From Salvelinus alpinus (Eukaryota > Chordata > Actinopteri > Salmoniformes > Salmonidae): 64,000 nucleotides of DNA. The stretch covers positions 6,660,653-6,724,652 of the forward strand of contig NC_092092.1 in assembly GCF_045679555.1 (NCBI RefSeq). The letters run 5' to 3'. The notes beneath the pieces are model-generated. The model ran no database searches. It saw nothing but the letters and a program-made list of their open reading frames with translations, and had not been told where the DNA came from. Below are positions 1 through 39,640 of this stretch, piece after piece. Positions within the stretch are counted from its first letter, which is position 1. Each line of letters starts with the position of its first letter. A program made the position numbers and the translations under genes.

Positions 1-215
1 CTCAAGTTCTTGTTTTCTAGTCTTCCCGGTTCTGACCTCTCTGCCTGTCTTGAGCCTGCCTGCTGTTCTGTCCCTGATTGACTCTGCCTTGGATTACGAA
101 CCTCTGCCTGCCCTCGACCTGCCCTTTGCCTGCCCCTTTGTTATAATAAATATTCTGAGAACCGAACAATCCGCCTCCTGTGTCTGCGTCTGGGTCATAT
201 CCTGAGTCGTGATAC
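1..215 (+). mobile_element. LTR-like end of a retroelement (partial)
   Basis: The segment is C/T rich, contains an AATAAA-like signal (about 145-152) and ends in a 'gagtcgtgataca' type terminus like fish Gypsy-type LTR ends. The left end lies outside the window and no coding part is visible. The assignment is from recognition of style only. Confidence 0.35.
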
Positions 216-863
216 ACCTGTCTAACAACGGCAAAACTGGTTGAAATGACATCTTTTCAAACAATTTTGCTCACTGGGTTTTAGCCAGGTTGACAATTGG
301 TTCAATAGTGAGAGTAACATTTAGTCTGGTTAAACCAGGCTAACGCCTTATAGTCTTTATAAAGGTAAAACATATTTGTATAGGTTTACCACATCCTGTG
401 TAACATGCAGATGTGTTGTAAATACACAGAGAGAAGGGAAGTGAGAAATCCACTGTACAAAAACATGAAGGATTATGGCTGTAAAGTAATCCCAGATTTG
501 AGTCATCTGGCCAAACAAGGTCCTCCAGAGGAGAAGGGTCAGGACCAGAAACGGATACCACGTGCTTGATAGCAGAATAGAATGTTCAGGGAAGCTGTTC
601 TCTAATGAGTTTCAAATGGCAGGAGTAGAATGGAGTGGAACTGTGTTGCAAAATTGTCTAATGAAGATCTATTTTATGCTTATTTATGTAGCCTGGTCGC
701 AGAGCTGTTTGTCATGACAATGACCATAGCAGTTGGCAAGGCATGAAAAATAGATCTGGGACCAGGCTAACGCTAACGGCTAGATGTTTGCCTATTCTAC
801 ATTCCATAATGTGGAATATTTGCATCTAGAACAACGTGTAAACTTTCCACTCTTTGTTTGACC
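216..863. other. Intergenic or fads6 intron sequence; one hairpin repeat at 689-769
   Basis: No exon is seen on either strand. At 689-769 the ends 'tagcctggtc' and 'accaggcta' are inverted around a short 'gaccata..ttggcaag' core. A relative of this hairpin lies at 20251-20360, so it is probably a small non-autonomous element. Confidence 0.5.
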
Positions 864-865
864 CC

Positions 866-1262
866 ATTTCCTCCCAACTCCTTCCCCATATCCCTCTCTC
901 CTCATCTACTCAACTACATCTCTCCTTCCCCATATCCCTCTCTCCTCAACTACATCTCTCCTTCCCCATATCCCTCTCTCCTCAACTACATCTCTCCATC
1001 CCCATATCCCTCTCTCCTTATCTCCTCAATGACACCTCTCCTTCCCCATATCCCTCTCCCCTCATCTACATCTCTCCATCCCCATATCCCTCTCTCCTCA
1101 TCTCCTCAACTACATCTCTCCTTCCCCATATCCCTCTCTCCTCAACTACATCTCTCCATCCCCATATCCCTCTCTCCTCAACTACATCTCTCCATCCCCA
1201 TATCCCTCTCTCCTCATCTCCTCAACTACATATCTCCATCCCCATATCCCTCTCTCCTCATT
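866..1262. repeat. 36-bp pyrimidine-rich minisatellite
   Basis: About ten units built on 'ccccatatccctctctcct' plus 'caactacatctctcc', with 9-bp longer variants. It directly precedes the splice acceptor of a fads6 exon, so it forms an unusually long polypyrimidine region. Open frames across it arise from the period being divisible by three. Confidence 0.9.
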
Positions 1263-1299
1263 TTCTCTACTCATCTCCCCTTCTTCGTTTCTCCTCCAG

Positions 1300-6529
<5,230 letters not shown>

Positions 6530-7043
6530 TGGAGGGGGGAAAGGGGAGAGGAGAGAGGGAGACAGAGAGAGGGCAGAGGTGGAGGATGACATGCACCTAC
6601 TAACTAACCCATGCTGCTGTATGCTGTCATTGGAATAACAGATTGTTAACACTGTCCTATCTAGGAGGATCAATAAGAGGACAAGCTCAAACTAACACAG
6701 CTGCAAATTCATCAATTATTCCCGTGGAAAAACGACAAAATTAATTGTAACAAATACATTGTCCGTTTGTCTTCATAATCTAAGACATGATAGCTACCAA
6801 TGATCTCTATTCAAGACAATGTGTGTACTTCAGGCATTTTATGGTACATACATATTTTCATAAACTGACGTGTATTGTTCCCTTATGTGATCTATCATAG
6901 CAATAAAACAATACAAAAACACACCACATAACCTAGACAGTGTCCAAATCATATGAACATTTAACAATATTAAACAGATAATATCAATGTGATGTAATTG
7001 AAAAACCTTTTGATACCTGCTACAGATGTCTTTTTGATTTCAA
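6530..7043 (+). other. fads6 3' UTR and downstream sequence
   Basis: No open frame of note. A G/A-rich stretch follows the stop codon, and an AATAAA signal lies at 6902-6907. Beyond that is A/T-rich unique-looking sequence up to the 45-bp array. Confidence 0.6.
6902..6907 (+). promoter_or_regulatory. Candidate polyadenylation signal of fads6
   Basis: Canonical AATAAA 373 bases after the fads6 stop; the first clear hexamer on this strand after the gene. Confidence 0.5.
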
Positions 7044-7573
7044 GTCTCATAGGCCTCTCGTCCAAACTAGTCCACTACTTTTGACCAATGCTCATAGGCC
7101 TTTCGTCCAAACTAGTCCACTACTTTTGACCAAGGCTCATAGGCCTCTCGTCCAAACTAGTCCACTACTTTTGACCAATGCTCATAGGCCTTTCGTCCAA
7201 ACTAGTCCACTACTTTTGACCAAGGCTCATAGGCCTCTCGTCCAAACTAGTCCACTACTTTTGACCAAGGCTCATAGGGCTATCGTGCAAACTAGTGCAC
7301 TACTTTTGTCCAAGGCTCATAGGGCTATCGTCCAAACTAGTGCACTACTTTTGACCAAGGCTCATATGCCTCTCGTCCAAACTAGTCCACTACTTTTGAC
7401 CAAGGCTCATAGGGCTATCGTCCAAACTAGTGCACTACTTTTGACCAAGGCTCATAGGCCTTCCGTCCAAAGTAGTCCACTACTTTTGACCAAGGCTCAT
7501 AGGCCTCTCGTCCAAACTAGTGCACTACTTTTGATCAAGGCTCATAGGTCTCTCATCCAAACTAGTGCACTAC
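7044..7573. repeat. 45-bp minisatellite, about 12 units
   Basis: The unit joins 'tagtccactacttttgacca' to 'ggctcataggcctctcgtcc'. It is clearly an amplified version of the dispersed 'gtgcactacttttgacc..ggccc' repeat; the later units (from about 7270) are closer to that element, with 'agtgcactac' instead of 'agtccactac'. The frame open across it is a by-product. Confidence 0.93.
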
Positions 7574-7641
7574 ATGGAGTAGGGTGACATTTAGGACACA
7601 TTCTGAATATGTCTAACTGACTGAGGAGATGAATCAGACCA

Positions 7642-8274
7642 GGTGTGTATTTACCACAGACCGATGGTGTTGCTGGTGTGTATTTACCACAGACCGATGG
7701 TGTTGCTGGTGTGTATTTACCACAGACCGATGGTGTTGCTGGTGAGTATTTACCACAGACCGATGGTGTTGCTGGTGTGTATTTACCACAGACCGATGGT
7801 GTTGCTGGTGTGTATTTACCACAGACCGATGGTGTTGCTGGTGTGTATTTACCACAGACCGATGGTGTTGCTGGTGAGTATTTACCACAGACCGATGGTG
7901 TTGCTGGTGTGTATATACCACAGACCGATGGTGTTGCTGGTGAGTATTTACCACAGACCGATGGTGTTGCTGGTGTGTATTTACCACAGACCGATGGTGT
8001 TGCTGGTGAGTATTTACCACAGACCGATGGTGTTGCTGGTGTGTATTTACCACAGACCGATGGTGTTGCTAGTGTGTATTTACCACAGACCGATGGTGTT
8101 GCTGGTGTGTATTTACCACAGACCGATGGTGTTGCTGGTGTGTATTTACCACAGACCGATGGTGTTGCTGGTGTGTATTTACCACAGACCGATGGTGTTG
8201 CTGGTGTGTATTTACCACAGACCGATGGTGTTGCTGGTGTGTATTTACCACAGACCGATGGTGTTGCTGGTGTT
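7642..8274. repeat. 33-bp minisatellite, about 19 units
   Basis: The 33-bp unit contains 'tatttaccacagaccgatgg' and 'tgttgctgg'. Near-identical units, some with 'gag' for 'gtg', indicate recent expansion. Two + frames and one - frame are open through the array because 33 is 11 codons. Confidence 0.95.
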
Positions 8275-8421
8275 AATTTTTTTAGTGTCTGAAACAGAAA
8301 ACTGTTGTTTGCACTGAAATGACAGTAAATATGAAATAAATCAATGAATCATGTCTGTGCCATTGTGCTATGTTTTCATTCTGAGAAATGTCCCTTAAAC
8401 TGAGACGTTGTAGTATGAGAC

Positions 8422-8424
8422 CCG
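8422..8424. other. Left copy of CCG target duplication
   Basis: CCG sits immediately outside the left Harbinger terminus and again at 12897-12899. The GC-rich boundary leaves a 1-base uncertainty in where the element starts. Confidence 0.6.
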
Positions 8425-8648
8425 GGGCCTGTTGCACAAAAGTAGAATTAAGACATCCGGGATAAATGACTCAGCTGAGCTCAATGAAGCCAAAACATGT
8501 GCGTCCAGGCTTAATTGGTTGCACAAAGACCAAGCCAGGATGAGCAGACACGGATTCATTAAGCCAGGTGAAACCAATCCTGGATAGGTGCGCGCTCACG
8601 GCTCACTCAAATAGACCCCGCCACAGATCACAGATTAACTGATTTACC

Positions 8649-9067
8649 ATGGCAACTAGAGCCGCGTACTTTTCCCCGTCGGAAGCACAAATCCTCATGG
8701 AGGCATACGAGGAGGTAAAAGATATAATTAAGAAGAAAGGCAACACCGCCACAGTGATAAAGCAAAGAGAAAAAGCGTGGCAAAGTATTGCAGACCGCCT
8801 GAATGCGTAAGTAGTGCACAATTACACACTCACCGCTCCGCTGAAACATCACAATTACAATTCAAATATTTAATTCACATCTCCAAAAATGCAGTTGTAC
8901 TGTAATTATGAAACGGTTAAATTTTTAATTGAAATGCACTGCAGATATGAGTGAAATTGTGTAAAGTAACTCCATCACACTGTATAAAGCTATGATACAT
9001 TTTTTGATATTTTTACTGAAAACAAGACAAAAATACCAAGTAATTTTTTGCAGTGTGACTCCATTAA

Positions 9068-9117
<50 letters not shown>

Positions 9118-10257
9118 TAAACATGAACGGGCCAAAACGGACATGGCAGCAGGTCAAAATCAAATACAAGAACATTCTGCAGAATGGTATGGTCCCTGAC
9201 TAATATTTAACAAAGCACAAGCATATATTGTACCCAGAAGGTGCCTGCTCACACATTGTCTGTACTGTTTTAGCAGTGAAAAAGAATACCCACAGACAAG
9301 GCACGGGTGGTGGGTCACCAAAGGCTGACCTTACCCCAGCAGAGGACATGGCCTTGGAGCTAAATAAAGGCAGGCCCGTCTTAGAGGGGATCCCTGGGGG
9401 GAAAGAGACGAGCATAGGTTCCTCCCAAGATGCCACCCGCTTCATTCAAGGTATGTCCTTCCATCTCTACATGGGATACAACCACATTCATATTGAATCA
9501 ATTTGGACTGTCTGACTTTGGTTTACCTATTGCCTTGCAGTGTCTGGCAGCACTGTGTTCCTGTTAGAGCCACCAGCACAAGCACCAGACGATGCTGATC
9601 CAGTGAGTACTCCATCAAAGGCATACTGTAGGCCTGGCATGTCTTGTCTACTAGCTTCAATATGAATCCGATTAAATGTGATAGGGTGAAGGCCCCAGTG
9701 CAGCAGCAACAGCACATGATGGAGACGATGATGAGGAGGAGACCATCTCTCTGGATTCCAGAAGGCATGAGGTATCATGTTAAGACTGTGAAAGTACTAT
9801 TTACTCTACAATGGTGAGGAGTCCTCATCAAAATCAAAAAATCTAATTTCTTTTACAGGACCCAGATGCTATACAGTGGGAAAACCAGCCTGGCAACATA
9901 GTGCGTATTAATAAAAGGACACCACATCCTGCCAAATTCCAGCTGCGCTAATTGTATTGTGTTCACAGAGCTCACAAGCTATCAGAAAGTTGTATGGCAA
10001 CCACCTCCGGCGCCAAATAGAACTGGCAGACATAGACATTCAGTACAAGAAGAAAAAGATGGAAAATCTTGCACTGGAGTCCGAAATAAAAAAGAGGACA
10101 ATTAGGAAACTGGACCTTGAAATAAAAAAACTTGAGAGGGAGGTGAGATATGCCTTCAATGTACACTGTATGCTAACTGTAACACAAATGTATTATTCAT
10201 TATTTTTCTTTCCTCCCCCAGCTCCAAGAAGATGACACAGCTCAAAATAAAAATTAG
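8649..10257 (+). CDS. Harbinger accessory protein with Myb/SANT-like DNA-binding domain
   Basis: Eight exons can be joined in phase: 8649-8806, 9116-9186, 9274-9450, 9541-9602, 9685-9771, 9859-9900, 9969-10142 and 10222-10257 (TAG), giving 268 residues. The first two exons form a Myb/SANT-like helix-turn-helix domain, with the tryptophan in 'EKAWQSIADRL' and the closing 'TWQQVKIKYKNIL' pattern. The middle is a low-complexity acidic linker (DGDDDEEE). The seventh exon is a charged helix (residues about 199-256) likely to form a coiled coil. In Harbinger elements this second protein binds the transposon DNA and helps the transposase enter the nucleus. The start ATG is the first in frame and is followed at once by the domain. 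A (TG)n run directly abuts the second exon. Confidence 0.82.
9063..9113. repeat. (TG)n microsatellite abutting a splice acceptor
   Basis: About 25 TG units end at the TAG acceptor of exon 2 of the Harbinger accessory gene, taking the place of a normal polypyrimidine tract. Confidence 0.95.
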
Positions 10258-10477
10258 GTATATTCTCGTAAAGTCAAGTGAGCCATGACATATGAGCTCT
10301 TATTGTGAGCACACAGGACGGTGGCATCTTTCTAAGGTTTTTTTTATTTTCCCAGCAATCAGTACAACCAAGTCATCGTTATAAGGCATCGCCCTCTTTT
10401 GCCCACCCCCCCAGCACCAGGTGTGGCCACTAGCCTATATGAAGGCCCAAAATTGTGTGTTCCTTTCTGCTCTGACA

Positions 10478-11768
10478 ATGGCATGCCCATTCGTGCGAGA
10501 TGTGGTGGATGAAGAAGCACTTGTGCTGAGGAGAGCCTTCAGGCGAGAAAGGGTCTTCAGGGACCGGTTGGACCCACTGGCCTTCCCTGATGACCATCTA
10601 TATGAACGATACAGGTTTTCTGCAGATGGCATCAGGTATCTATGCAGACTACTGGGTCCCAGGATTAAGCACCGCACTGCACGGAGCCATGCACTGAGTG
10701 TGGAGCAAATGGTTTGTGTGGCCTTGCGCTTTTTTGCTAGTGGAGCCTTCCTGTACTCAGTGGGGGATGCAGAACAGCTGAACAAGGCCACAATTTGCCG
10801 CACAATAAGGAGTGTGTGTCTGGCTATCAAAGCATTAGCAGATGTCTTCATCTCCTTCCCTGGCCACAGAAGACTCTGTGACATCAAAGAGGAGTTCTAT
10901 ATGATTGCAGGTAAGAGGATCTACAAATTACAGGACAACTGTTAACACATAGTAGGATACTCATTACTTTGTGTGACAGGTTTCCCCAATGTCATTGGTG
11001 CAGTGGACTGCACACACATAAGGATAAAAGCCCCCTCAGGTGCCCATGAGGCCGATTTTGTGAATAGGAAATCCTTTCACAGCATTAATGTTCAGGTGAA
11101 CATAACTTTTTGATATTGTCCATTGACGAACACTCTGCATTGCCAGTGATGTGCATTGATTGGTGTAATATTCCTCATCTTATGATTTCAGATGGTCTGC
11201 AATGCTGACTGTGTGATCAGCAATGTTGTGGCAAAATGGCCTGGCTCAGTCCATGACTCCAGAATCTTTCGGGCCTCTGAAATCTATCAGTGCCTATCAC
11301 AAGGTAAGCCACACAACCCCTATTTATAACCATCATGGCTGTGTCAAGAATATCACTGTGTTTATGAGGTAGTAATGATGAGATTTTGTGTTGACAGGTG
11401 AATTCTCTGGTGTGTTGCTGGGAGACAGGGGGTATGGCTGCCAGCCTTTTCTCCTGACACCTTTCACAGACCCCCAGGAAGCACAGCAGGCCTACAACCA
11501 TGCCCATGCCAGGACCAGGGCCAGAGTTGAAATGACCTTTGGCCTCCTGAAGGCACGCTTTCACTGCCTTCACAAATTAAGGGTCAGCCCTGTTAGGGCA
11601 TGTGATATTACTGTGGCTTGTGCTGTCCTCCACAATGTGGCCTGCCTGAGGAAGGAGAGGGCCCCCAGAGTGCCACCAGCCATGGACTGGGACAATCCGG
11701 CAATCTTCCCTGATGACGACAGTGGTCGGCTGCTGAGGGACCAATATGTGTTGAATTATTTTAGTTAG
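10478..11768 (+). CDS. Harbinger DDE transposase (HARBI1-like nuclease)
   Basis: Exons 10478-10910, 10980-11095, 11192-11303 and 11398-11768 (TAG) join in phase to 343 residues, close to the usual 340-350 of HARBI1-type proteins. An N-terminal helical region is followed by the DDE nuclease fold: D154 in GAVDCTH, D230 in LLGDRGY and E265 in ARVEMTFG are the expected catalytic acids. The protein cuts and joins transposon ends, acting in the nucleus with the Myb-like partner encoded 220 bases upstream. I chose the ATG at 10478 (MACPFVRD) because related proteins begin there; an in-frame ATG at 10439 is the alternative. No stop or frameshift is seen, so the enzyme may be functional. Confidence 0.9.
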
Positions 11769-12896
11769 TATGTGTGCTTTCAATTTTGGTTAAATATGTC
11801 CTGCGGTGGCAGAGGAATTTGGGTTTTTTTGGGTTCGTTTTTTGACGAATTTGGCCTCTTATGATGTTTGTGCTGTATACTGTGTGTAATACAAGGCTGC
11901 AGGGAGGCTACTGCATCCATTCATTTGTCTGTTCAGTTGATGTGTATGGATTTGTCCTGCATTTATTTTAGTGTGCAGACATGCAGGGTGTGTTATATAC
12001 AGACCTTTGAATGTGTATGTATCATTTTGTATAATATGCTTGGATTCTGTGCTTTCCATCTTGTAGAGTCACTGTGACTTCAGTTTCGAAAGGAGCTGAT
12101 GGTTTACCTGCTTTGTTTTGTCCTTATTCAATAAAGGAACATAATGTTACACATTGTGTTTTTATATTCATATGGAATGTGTATTTGTTTATATGACAGA
12201 GTACTAGGGCCACACTGAAGAAAAAGGATAAAGTCATAAATTTATGAGGCTGGTTCTTTCTGCAGAAAAGCTACATATTGTTTTTACAGTTTTGATACTT
12301 ATGACAATGTGATACTTAATATTCTGGCACATCAGCATGTCTTTGTTTATGAAACCATACTGAAGTACAATTTCACGAAATGCCCCACATCTGTCATTTT
12401 AACAACTGTCCTCCTTTAAAACAACTGGTTACAATATTATGACTTGTGTTTTTTTCCCCTCTGTGGCCCTAATATTCTATCATTTTATATATAGCCTTAT
12501 AGTCTATGGGAAACTGTAAATTATCTAATGATAGCAACATCATCTAAAAATCATTTTTTATCCAAAATCATTGAAATTAATGATCACAAACGTTTAAATA
12601 ATAACAGTGGGTCTAGTTATATGTGATAACAATGTATAGTGAGCAGTGAAATAACTATTGGTTTCCATTTGTGGTGACTGCTGACTGACATTAGGGATGA
12701 GATTAAATAGATCCTGGAATTTAGCCTGGTCTGGAGCAGGCTAGCTCCACAGAATAAATCTCCATGGTAATTTATACCATAACATATCCTCCTGCCCCCT
12801 ATCCATCTTTAGTGCAACCGGATTACGGATCAATTGAGCCAGGATCACCAAGATATCCTGGCTTAATCCCTTATCCTAGTTTTGTGCAACAGGCCC
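11769..12896 (+). other. Harbinger 3' region
   Basis: A/T-rich non-coding 3' part of the transposon. AATAAA at 12130-12135 probably ends the transposase transcript. The last 180 bases hold sub-terminal repeats such as 'ggctcag/ctggctta' motifs that mirror the left end. Confidence 0.6.
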
Positions 12897-13664
12897 CCGT
12901 TTCTATTAACCAGTCAATACCACACGTGTTGTACAGTGTTGATCTGTACGCTATTCAGTTCTACCACTGGGTGGCAGAGTTGGATCAGTCTTTCCAATCA
13001 AAGCTCTGGCCTCTTATCAACTCAAGAGAATAAAATGATCAATATTTGCTTCTCCATTGTATTGTCCTTGTACTTTGGACATTGGAATTTGTCCAACAGC
13101 TTAGATATACATTTCTCTTGTAGGATACCGTTGTTTCTTATCAGAAAATACATAGGGAATTAATTATTTATTCAAATGCTTGATTGATCCTTTTATATAA
13201 TCCTCTGATAGTATAGAAGTGTTATCCATCAATGATCAACACATGATCAACTCCAGCTGTGCAAATCATTACAGAGACAAGAGGAATACTATACCTCTGT
13301 GTGTCCAGTCTGAGCTCCACCCATGTTGCTACTTTTACGCTGTCATCTGATACACATGGAAATAAAAGGGAGGGCCGTGATTGCATGGAGGAGGGCGTGT
13401 GGGTGTGTTTGTTTCGGGGCGGGTGTATGTATGTATGTGTGTTTGTTTGTGTGTGTGTGTGTGTGTGGATGGTGTGTGTGTGTGTGGAGTTAGCTGAAAC
13501 TATGAGAGATTCAGCTGAGACGCTCACATAGTTGAGGTGTGGCTTGTTAGAGGCTCCAGGAAGGAACTAACTCAGGTTAGCCAGAGGCAGACAGAGTAGA
13601 ACAGAACAGAACAGGAGCGGCTGAGGCGAGTTCATCTGAGAGAGAAAGTGAGCGAGAGTGAGCT
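12897..13664 (+). promoter_or_regulatory. Upstream region and 5' UTR of the TRIM16-like gene
   Basis: Unique-looking sequence between the Harbinger element and the start codon. It holds a short (TG)n with 'gtatgtatgt' (about 13425-13490). No clear TATA or CpG island is seen, and the transcription start cannot be placed. Confidence 0.4.
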
Positions 13665-36635
<22,971 letters not shown>

Positions 36636-36993
36636 TCAATTTGTCGGTAGTAGTAATTTTCTCCGTCAAGCCTGAAAAGATTCAGAATGCAGGAAGCAAT
36701 GGAAAAAGAAACCTAAAACCTCATCAGGTGACAAGAAGCCTCACTAGATCTGTATATTATGTTCTTAAAGAAAGTTGAATATTTATAATATACTTCCCGA
36801 GAGTATACTGGTTGTTCTTATTCTTGTTGTGTTACATGAATAATCTTGGTATAATCTTGGTATAATGCAAAAAAGTTTTGATACTGTGACTATTTGAATG
36901 GTGGAATTCTTTGGGAAATGGTGCGACTGCTGTTACTGTTTACTACAAACTGTGACTTTGGAATGTACTGTATTTGAGAGATACCACAGTAAA
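36636..36993 (+). other. 3' UTR of the TRIM16-like gene
   Basis: A/T-rich, no coding. No canonical AATAAA is seen; ATTAAA at 36993-36998 is a candidate signal but lies at the edge of a LINE-derived fragment. Confidence 0.5.
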
Positions 36994-37274
36994 TTAAATT
37001 AAATTGTATTTGTCAACTGCTTGGTATTTATCACATAAGTCGTAACATTTTATTTGGCACATGCTCTGCAGACTAACAGTGACATGCTGACTTACAGGTC
37101 CTTTTCCAACAATGGAGAGTTAAACAAATACATACAACATTTAAATAGTGACACAAGGAATAAATACACAGTGAATAATGAACAATAATAACGGGTAAAA
37201 AATAACATGGCTATATTCAGGGTGTACCAGTACCGAGTTGATGTGCAGGGGTAGGAGGTAATTGAGGCAGTTAT
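36994..37274 (-). mobile_element. LINE 3'-UTR fragment, left part
   Basis: Read on - it is the 3' UTR region of the LINE family at 50868-52916 ('aattgtatttgtcaactgc', 'gcagactaacagtgacatgc', 'gtaccagtaccgagttgatg' on +). It continues at 39091-39176 after the Tc1-like insertion. Confidence 0.65.
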
Positions 37275-39090
37275 GTATAGTGCCTTAGGAAAGTATTCAG
37301 ACCATCTGAGTTTTTGCACATTTCGTTATGCTACAGCCTTATTAAAAACAAATATATATCATCAATCTACACACAATACCCCATAATGACAAAGCGAAAA
37401 CAAGTTTTTAGAAATGTTCGCAAATGTATTCAAAATAAAAAACATAAATACCTTATTTACATAAGTATTCAGACCCTTTGCTATGAGACGCTTTGCTATG
37501 GGAGAAATTAAGCTCAGGTGCATCCTGTTTCCATTGATCATCCTTGAGATATTTCAACAACTTGGAGTCCACCTGTGGTAAATTAAATTGATTGGACATG
37601 ATTTGGAAAGGTACACAACTGTCTATATAAGGTCCCACAGTTGTCAGTGCATGTCAGAGCAAAAACCAAGCCATGAGGTCGAAGGAATTGTCCGGCCAAA
37701 CTGAGCAATCAAGGGAGAAGGGTCTTGGTCAGGGAAGTGACCAATAACCTGATGGTGACTCTGACAGAGCTCTAGAGTGCCTCTGTGGAGATGAGAGAAC
37801 CTTCCAGAAGAACAACCATCTCTGCAGCCCTCCACCAATCAGGCCTTTATGGTAGAGTCGTGAGACAGAAGCCACTCCTCATAAAAGGCACATGACAGCC
37901 TGCTTGGAGTTTGTCAAAAGGCATCTAAAGACTCTCAAACCATGAGAAACCAGATTCTCTGGTCCGATGAATCCAAGATTGAACTCTTTGGCCTGAATGT
38001 CAAGCGTCACATCTGGAGGAAACCTGGCACCATCCCTACGGTGAAGCATGGTGGTGGCAGCATCATGCTGTGGGGTTGTTTTTCAGTGGCAGGGACTGGG
38101 AAACTAGTCAGGATCGAGGCAAAGATGAACGGAGCAAAGTAAAGAGAGATCCTTGATGAAAACCTTCTCCAGAGCCATCAGGACCTCAGACTGGGGCGAA
38201 GGTTCACCTTCCAACAGTACAACAACCCTAAGCACACAGCCAAGATAACGCAGGAGTGGCTTCGGGACAAGTCTCTGAACATCCTTCAGTGGCCCAGCCA
38301 GAGGCCGGACTTGAACCTGATCGAACATCTCTGGAGAGACCTGAAAATAGCTGTGCAGCGACGCTCCCCATCCAAGCTAACAGAGCTTGAGAGGATCTGC
38401 AGAGAAGAATGGGAGAAACTCCCCAAATACAGATGTGCCAACCTTGTAGCGTCATAGCCAAGAAGACTCAAGGCTGTAATCACTGCCAAAGGTGCGTCAA
38501 CAAAGTACTGAGTAAAGGTCTGAATACATATGTACATTTGATATTTCAGTTTTTGCTTTGTCATTATGGGCTATTTTGTCTGGACTGATGAGGGAAAAAA
38601 ACATTTGAATCAACTTTAGAATAAGGCTGTAACGTAACCAAATGTGGAAAAAGTCAAGGTGTTTGAACACTTTCAGGATGCAAAGTACAAGCTCAAACAT
38701 ACAAGCTGATATGATATCAGTGGCGACCCGTCACTCAGGGCAGGTGGAGCAGATCCCCACCTGTTTAGCTAAAAACCAAAAAAAATGAACATGTTTTGCA
38801 TGTTATTTCAGGATTAAAAAAACGTATCAGTTTGCAAACAATATATATATATATAAAACAAAATCATTGAGTTAATAAAGCCTCATACAAACAAGGTCTC
38901 TATTTTTGCTTTCTTCAGTAAGGCAGCTCCAAAAGGCAGGTGTTTCAGTCTAGCTCAGTGCTTTCTGGGGTGGTGGGGCAGCAAGCGGAAAATACGGAGC
39001 TTAGGGGTTGTTAATGTTCTCTAGCTTCGCCGTGATTGACAAAATGTGGAAAAAGTCAAGGGGTCTGAATACTTTCTGAAGGCAATGTAT
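37275..39090 (+). mobile_element. Tc1-like transposon, degraded, inserted in a LINE fragment
   Basis: Inverted ends: 'gtgccttaggaaagtattca' at left and 'tgaatactttctgaaggca' at right, with TA at both outer edges as expected for Tc1/mariner. A second internal copy of the right end lies at 38640-38683, followed by 355 bp of other sequence (38684-39038, including 'cgacccgtcactcagggcag', which looks like another insertion). Confidence 0.78.
37664..38519 (+). pseudogene. Tc1-like transposase pseudogene
   Basis: Fragments of a Tc1 DDE transposase read on + with several stops and frame changes. The clearest parts are NQILWSDESKIELFGLN and HGGGSIMLWGCFS (37942-38100), then TFQQYNNPKHTAK, WPSQRPDLNLIEHLWRDLK and LPKYRCANLV (38205-38460). 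The second catalytic region (NPKH, PDLNLIEH) is visible. It cannot make a functional protein. Confidence 0.85.
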
Positions 39091-39173
39091 AGGTAAGGGT
39101 AAAGTGACTTGGCAAGTGACTTGGCATAGATAATAGACAGTAGCAGTAGTGTATGTGGTGAGTGTGAAAGTGA

Positions 39174-39299
<126 letters not shown>

Positions 39300-39376
39300 G
39301 GTGTTATAATCTACAGTACGTGTGCGCATGTTATGTGTGTATGGCGTATGTGTGCGTTGTGGTTTCAGTGTAAGTA

Positions 39377-39640
39377 CAGTAGCAGTCAAAAGTTTGGACA
39401 CCTACTCATTCCAAGGTTTTTCTTGATTTTTACTATTTTCTACATTGTAGAAAAATAGTTTAGACATCAAAACTGTGAAATAACACATATGGAATCATGT
39501 AGTAACCAAAAAAGTGCTAAACAAATCAAAATATATTTTATATTTGAGATTCTTCAAAGTAAACACCCGTTGCCTTGATGAGAGCTATGCACACTCTTGA
39601 TGTGGACACCAAGGATATTGAAGCTCTCGAACTCGCTCCA
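39377..39640. mobile_element. Tc1-like element, terminal fragment
   Basis: Contains the terminus 'agtcaaaagtttggacacct' and 'gaatcatgtagtaaccaaaa', matching the other end of the family seen at 21597-22470. Truncated after about 260 bp. Confidence 0.75.

Larger units (their letters stand above)
8425..12896 (+). mobile_element. PIF/Harbinger DNA transposon, apparently complete
   Basis: The ends are inverted: GGGCCTGTTGCACAAAA at 8425-8441 and its complement ending at 12896. The trinucleotide CCG flanks both ends (8422-8424, 12897-12899), as expected for the 3-bp target duplication of this superfamily. The 4.47-kb interior holds the two genes typical of Harbinger elements on one strand: a Myb/SANT-like DNA-binding protein (8649-10257) and a DDE transposase (10478-11768). 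Both read through without stops once introns are removed, so the copy looks recent. Confidence 0.9.

Noticed and set aside
7642-8317. Possible CRISPR-like array (regular 33-bp repeats)
   Set aside because: There are no spacers between repeats; it is a plain minisatellite in a vertebrate genome.
37942-38142. Functional transposase ORF
   Set aside because: Only one fragment of a Tc1 transposase, with stops and frameshifts on both sides.
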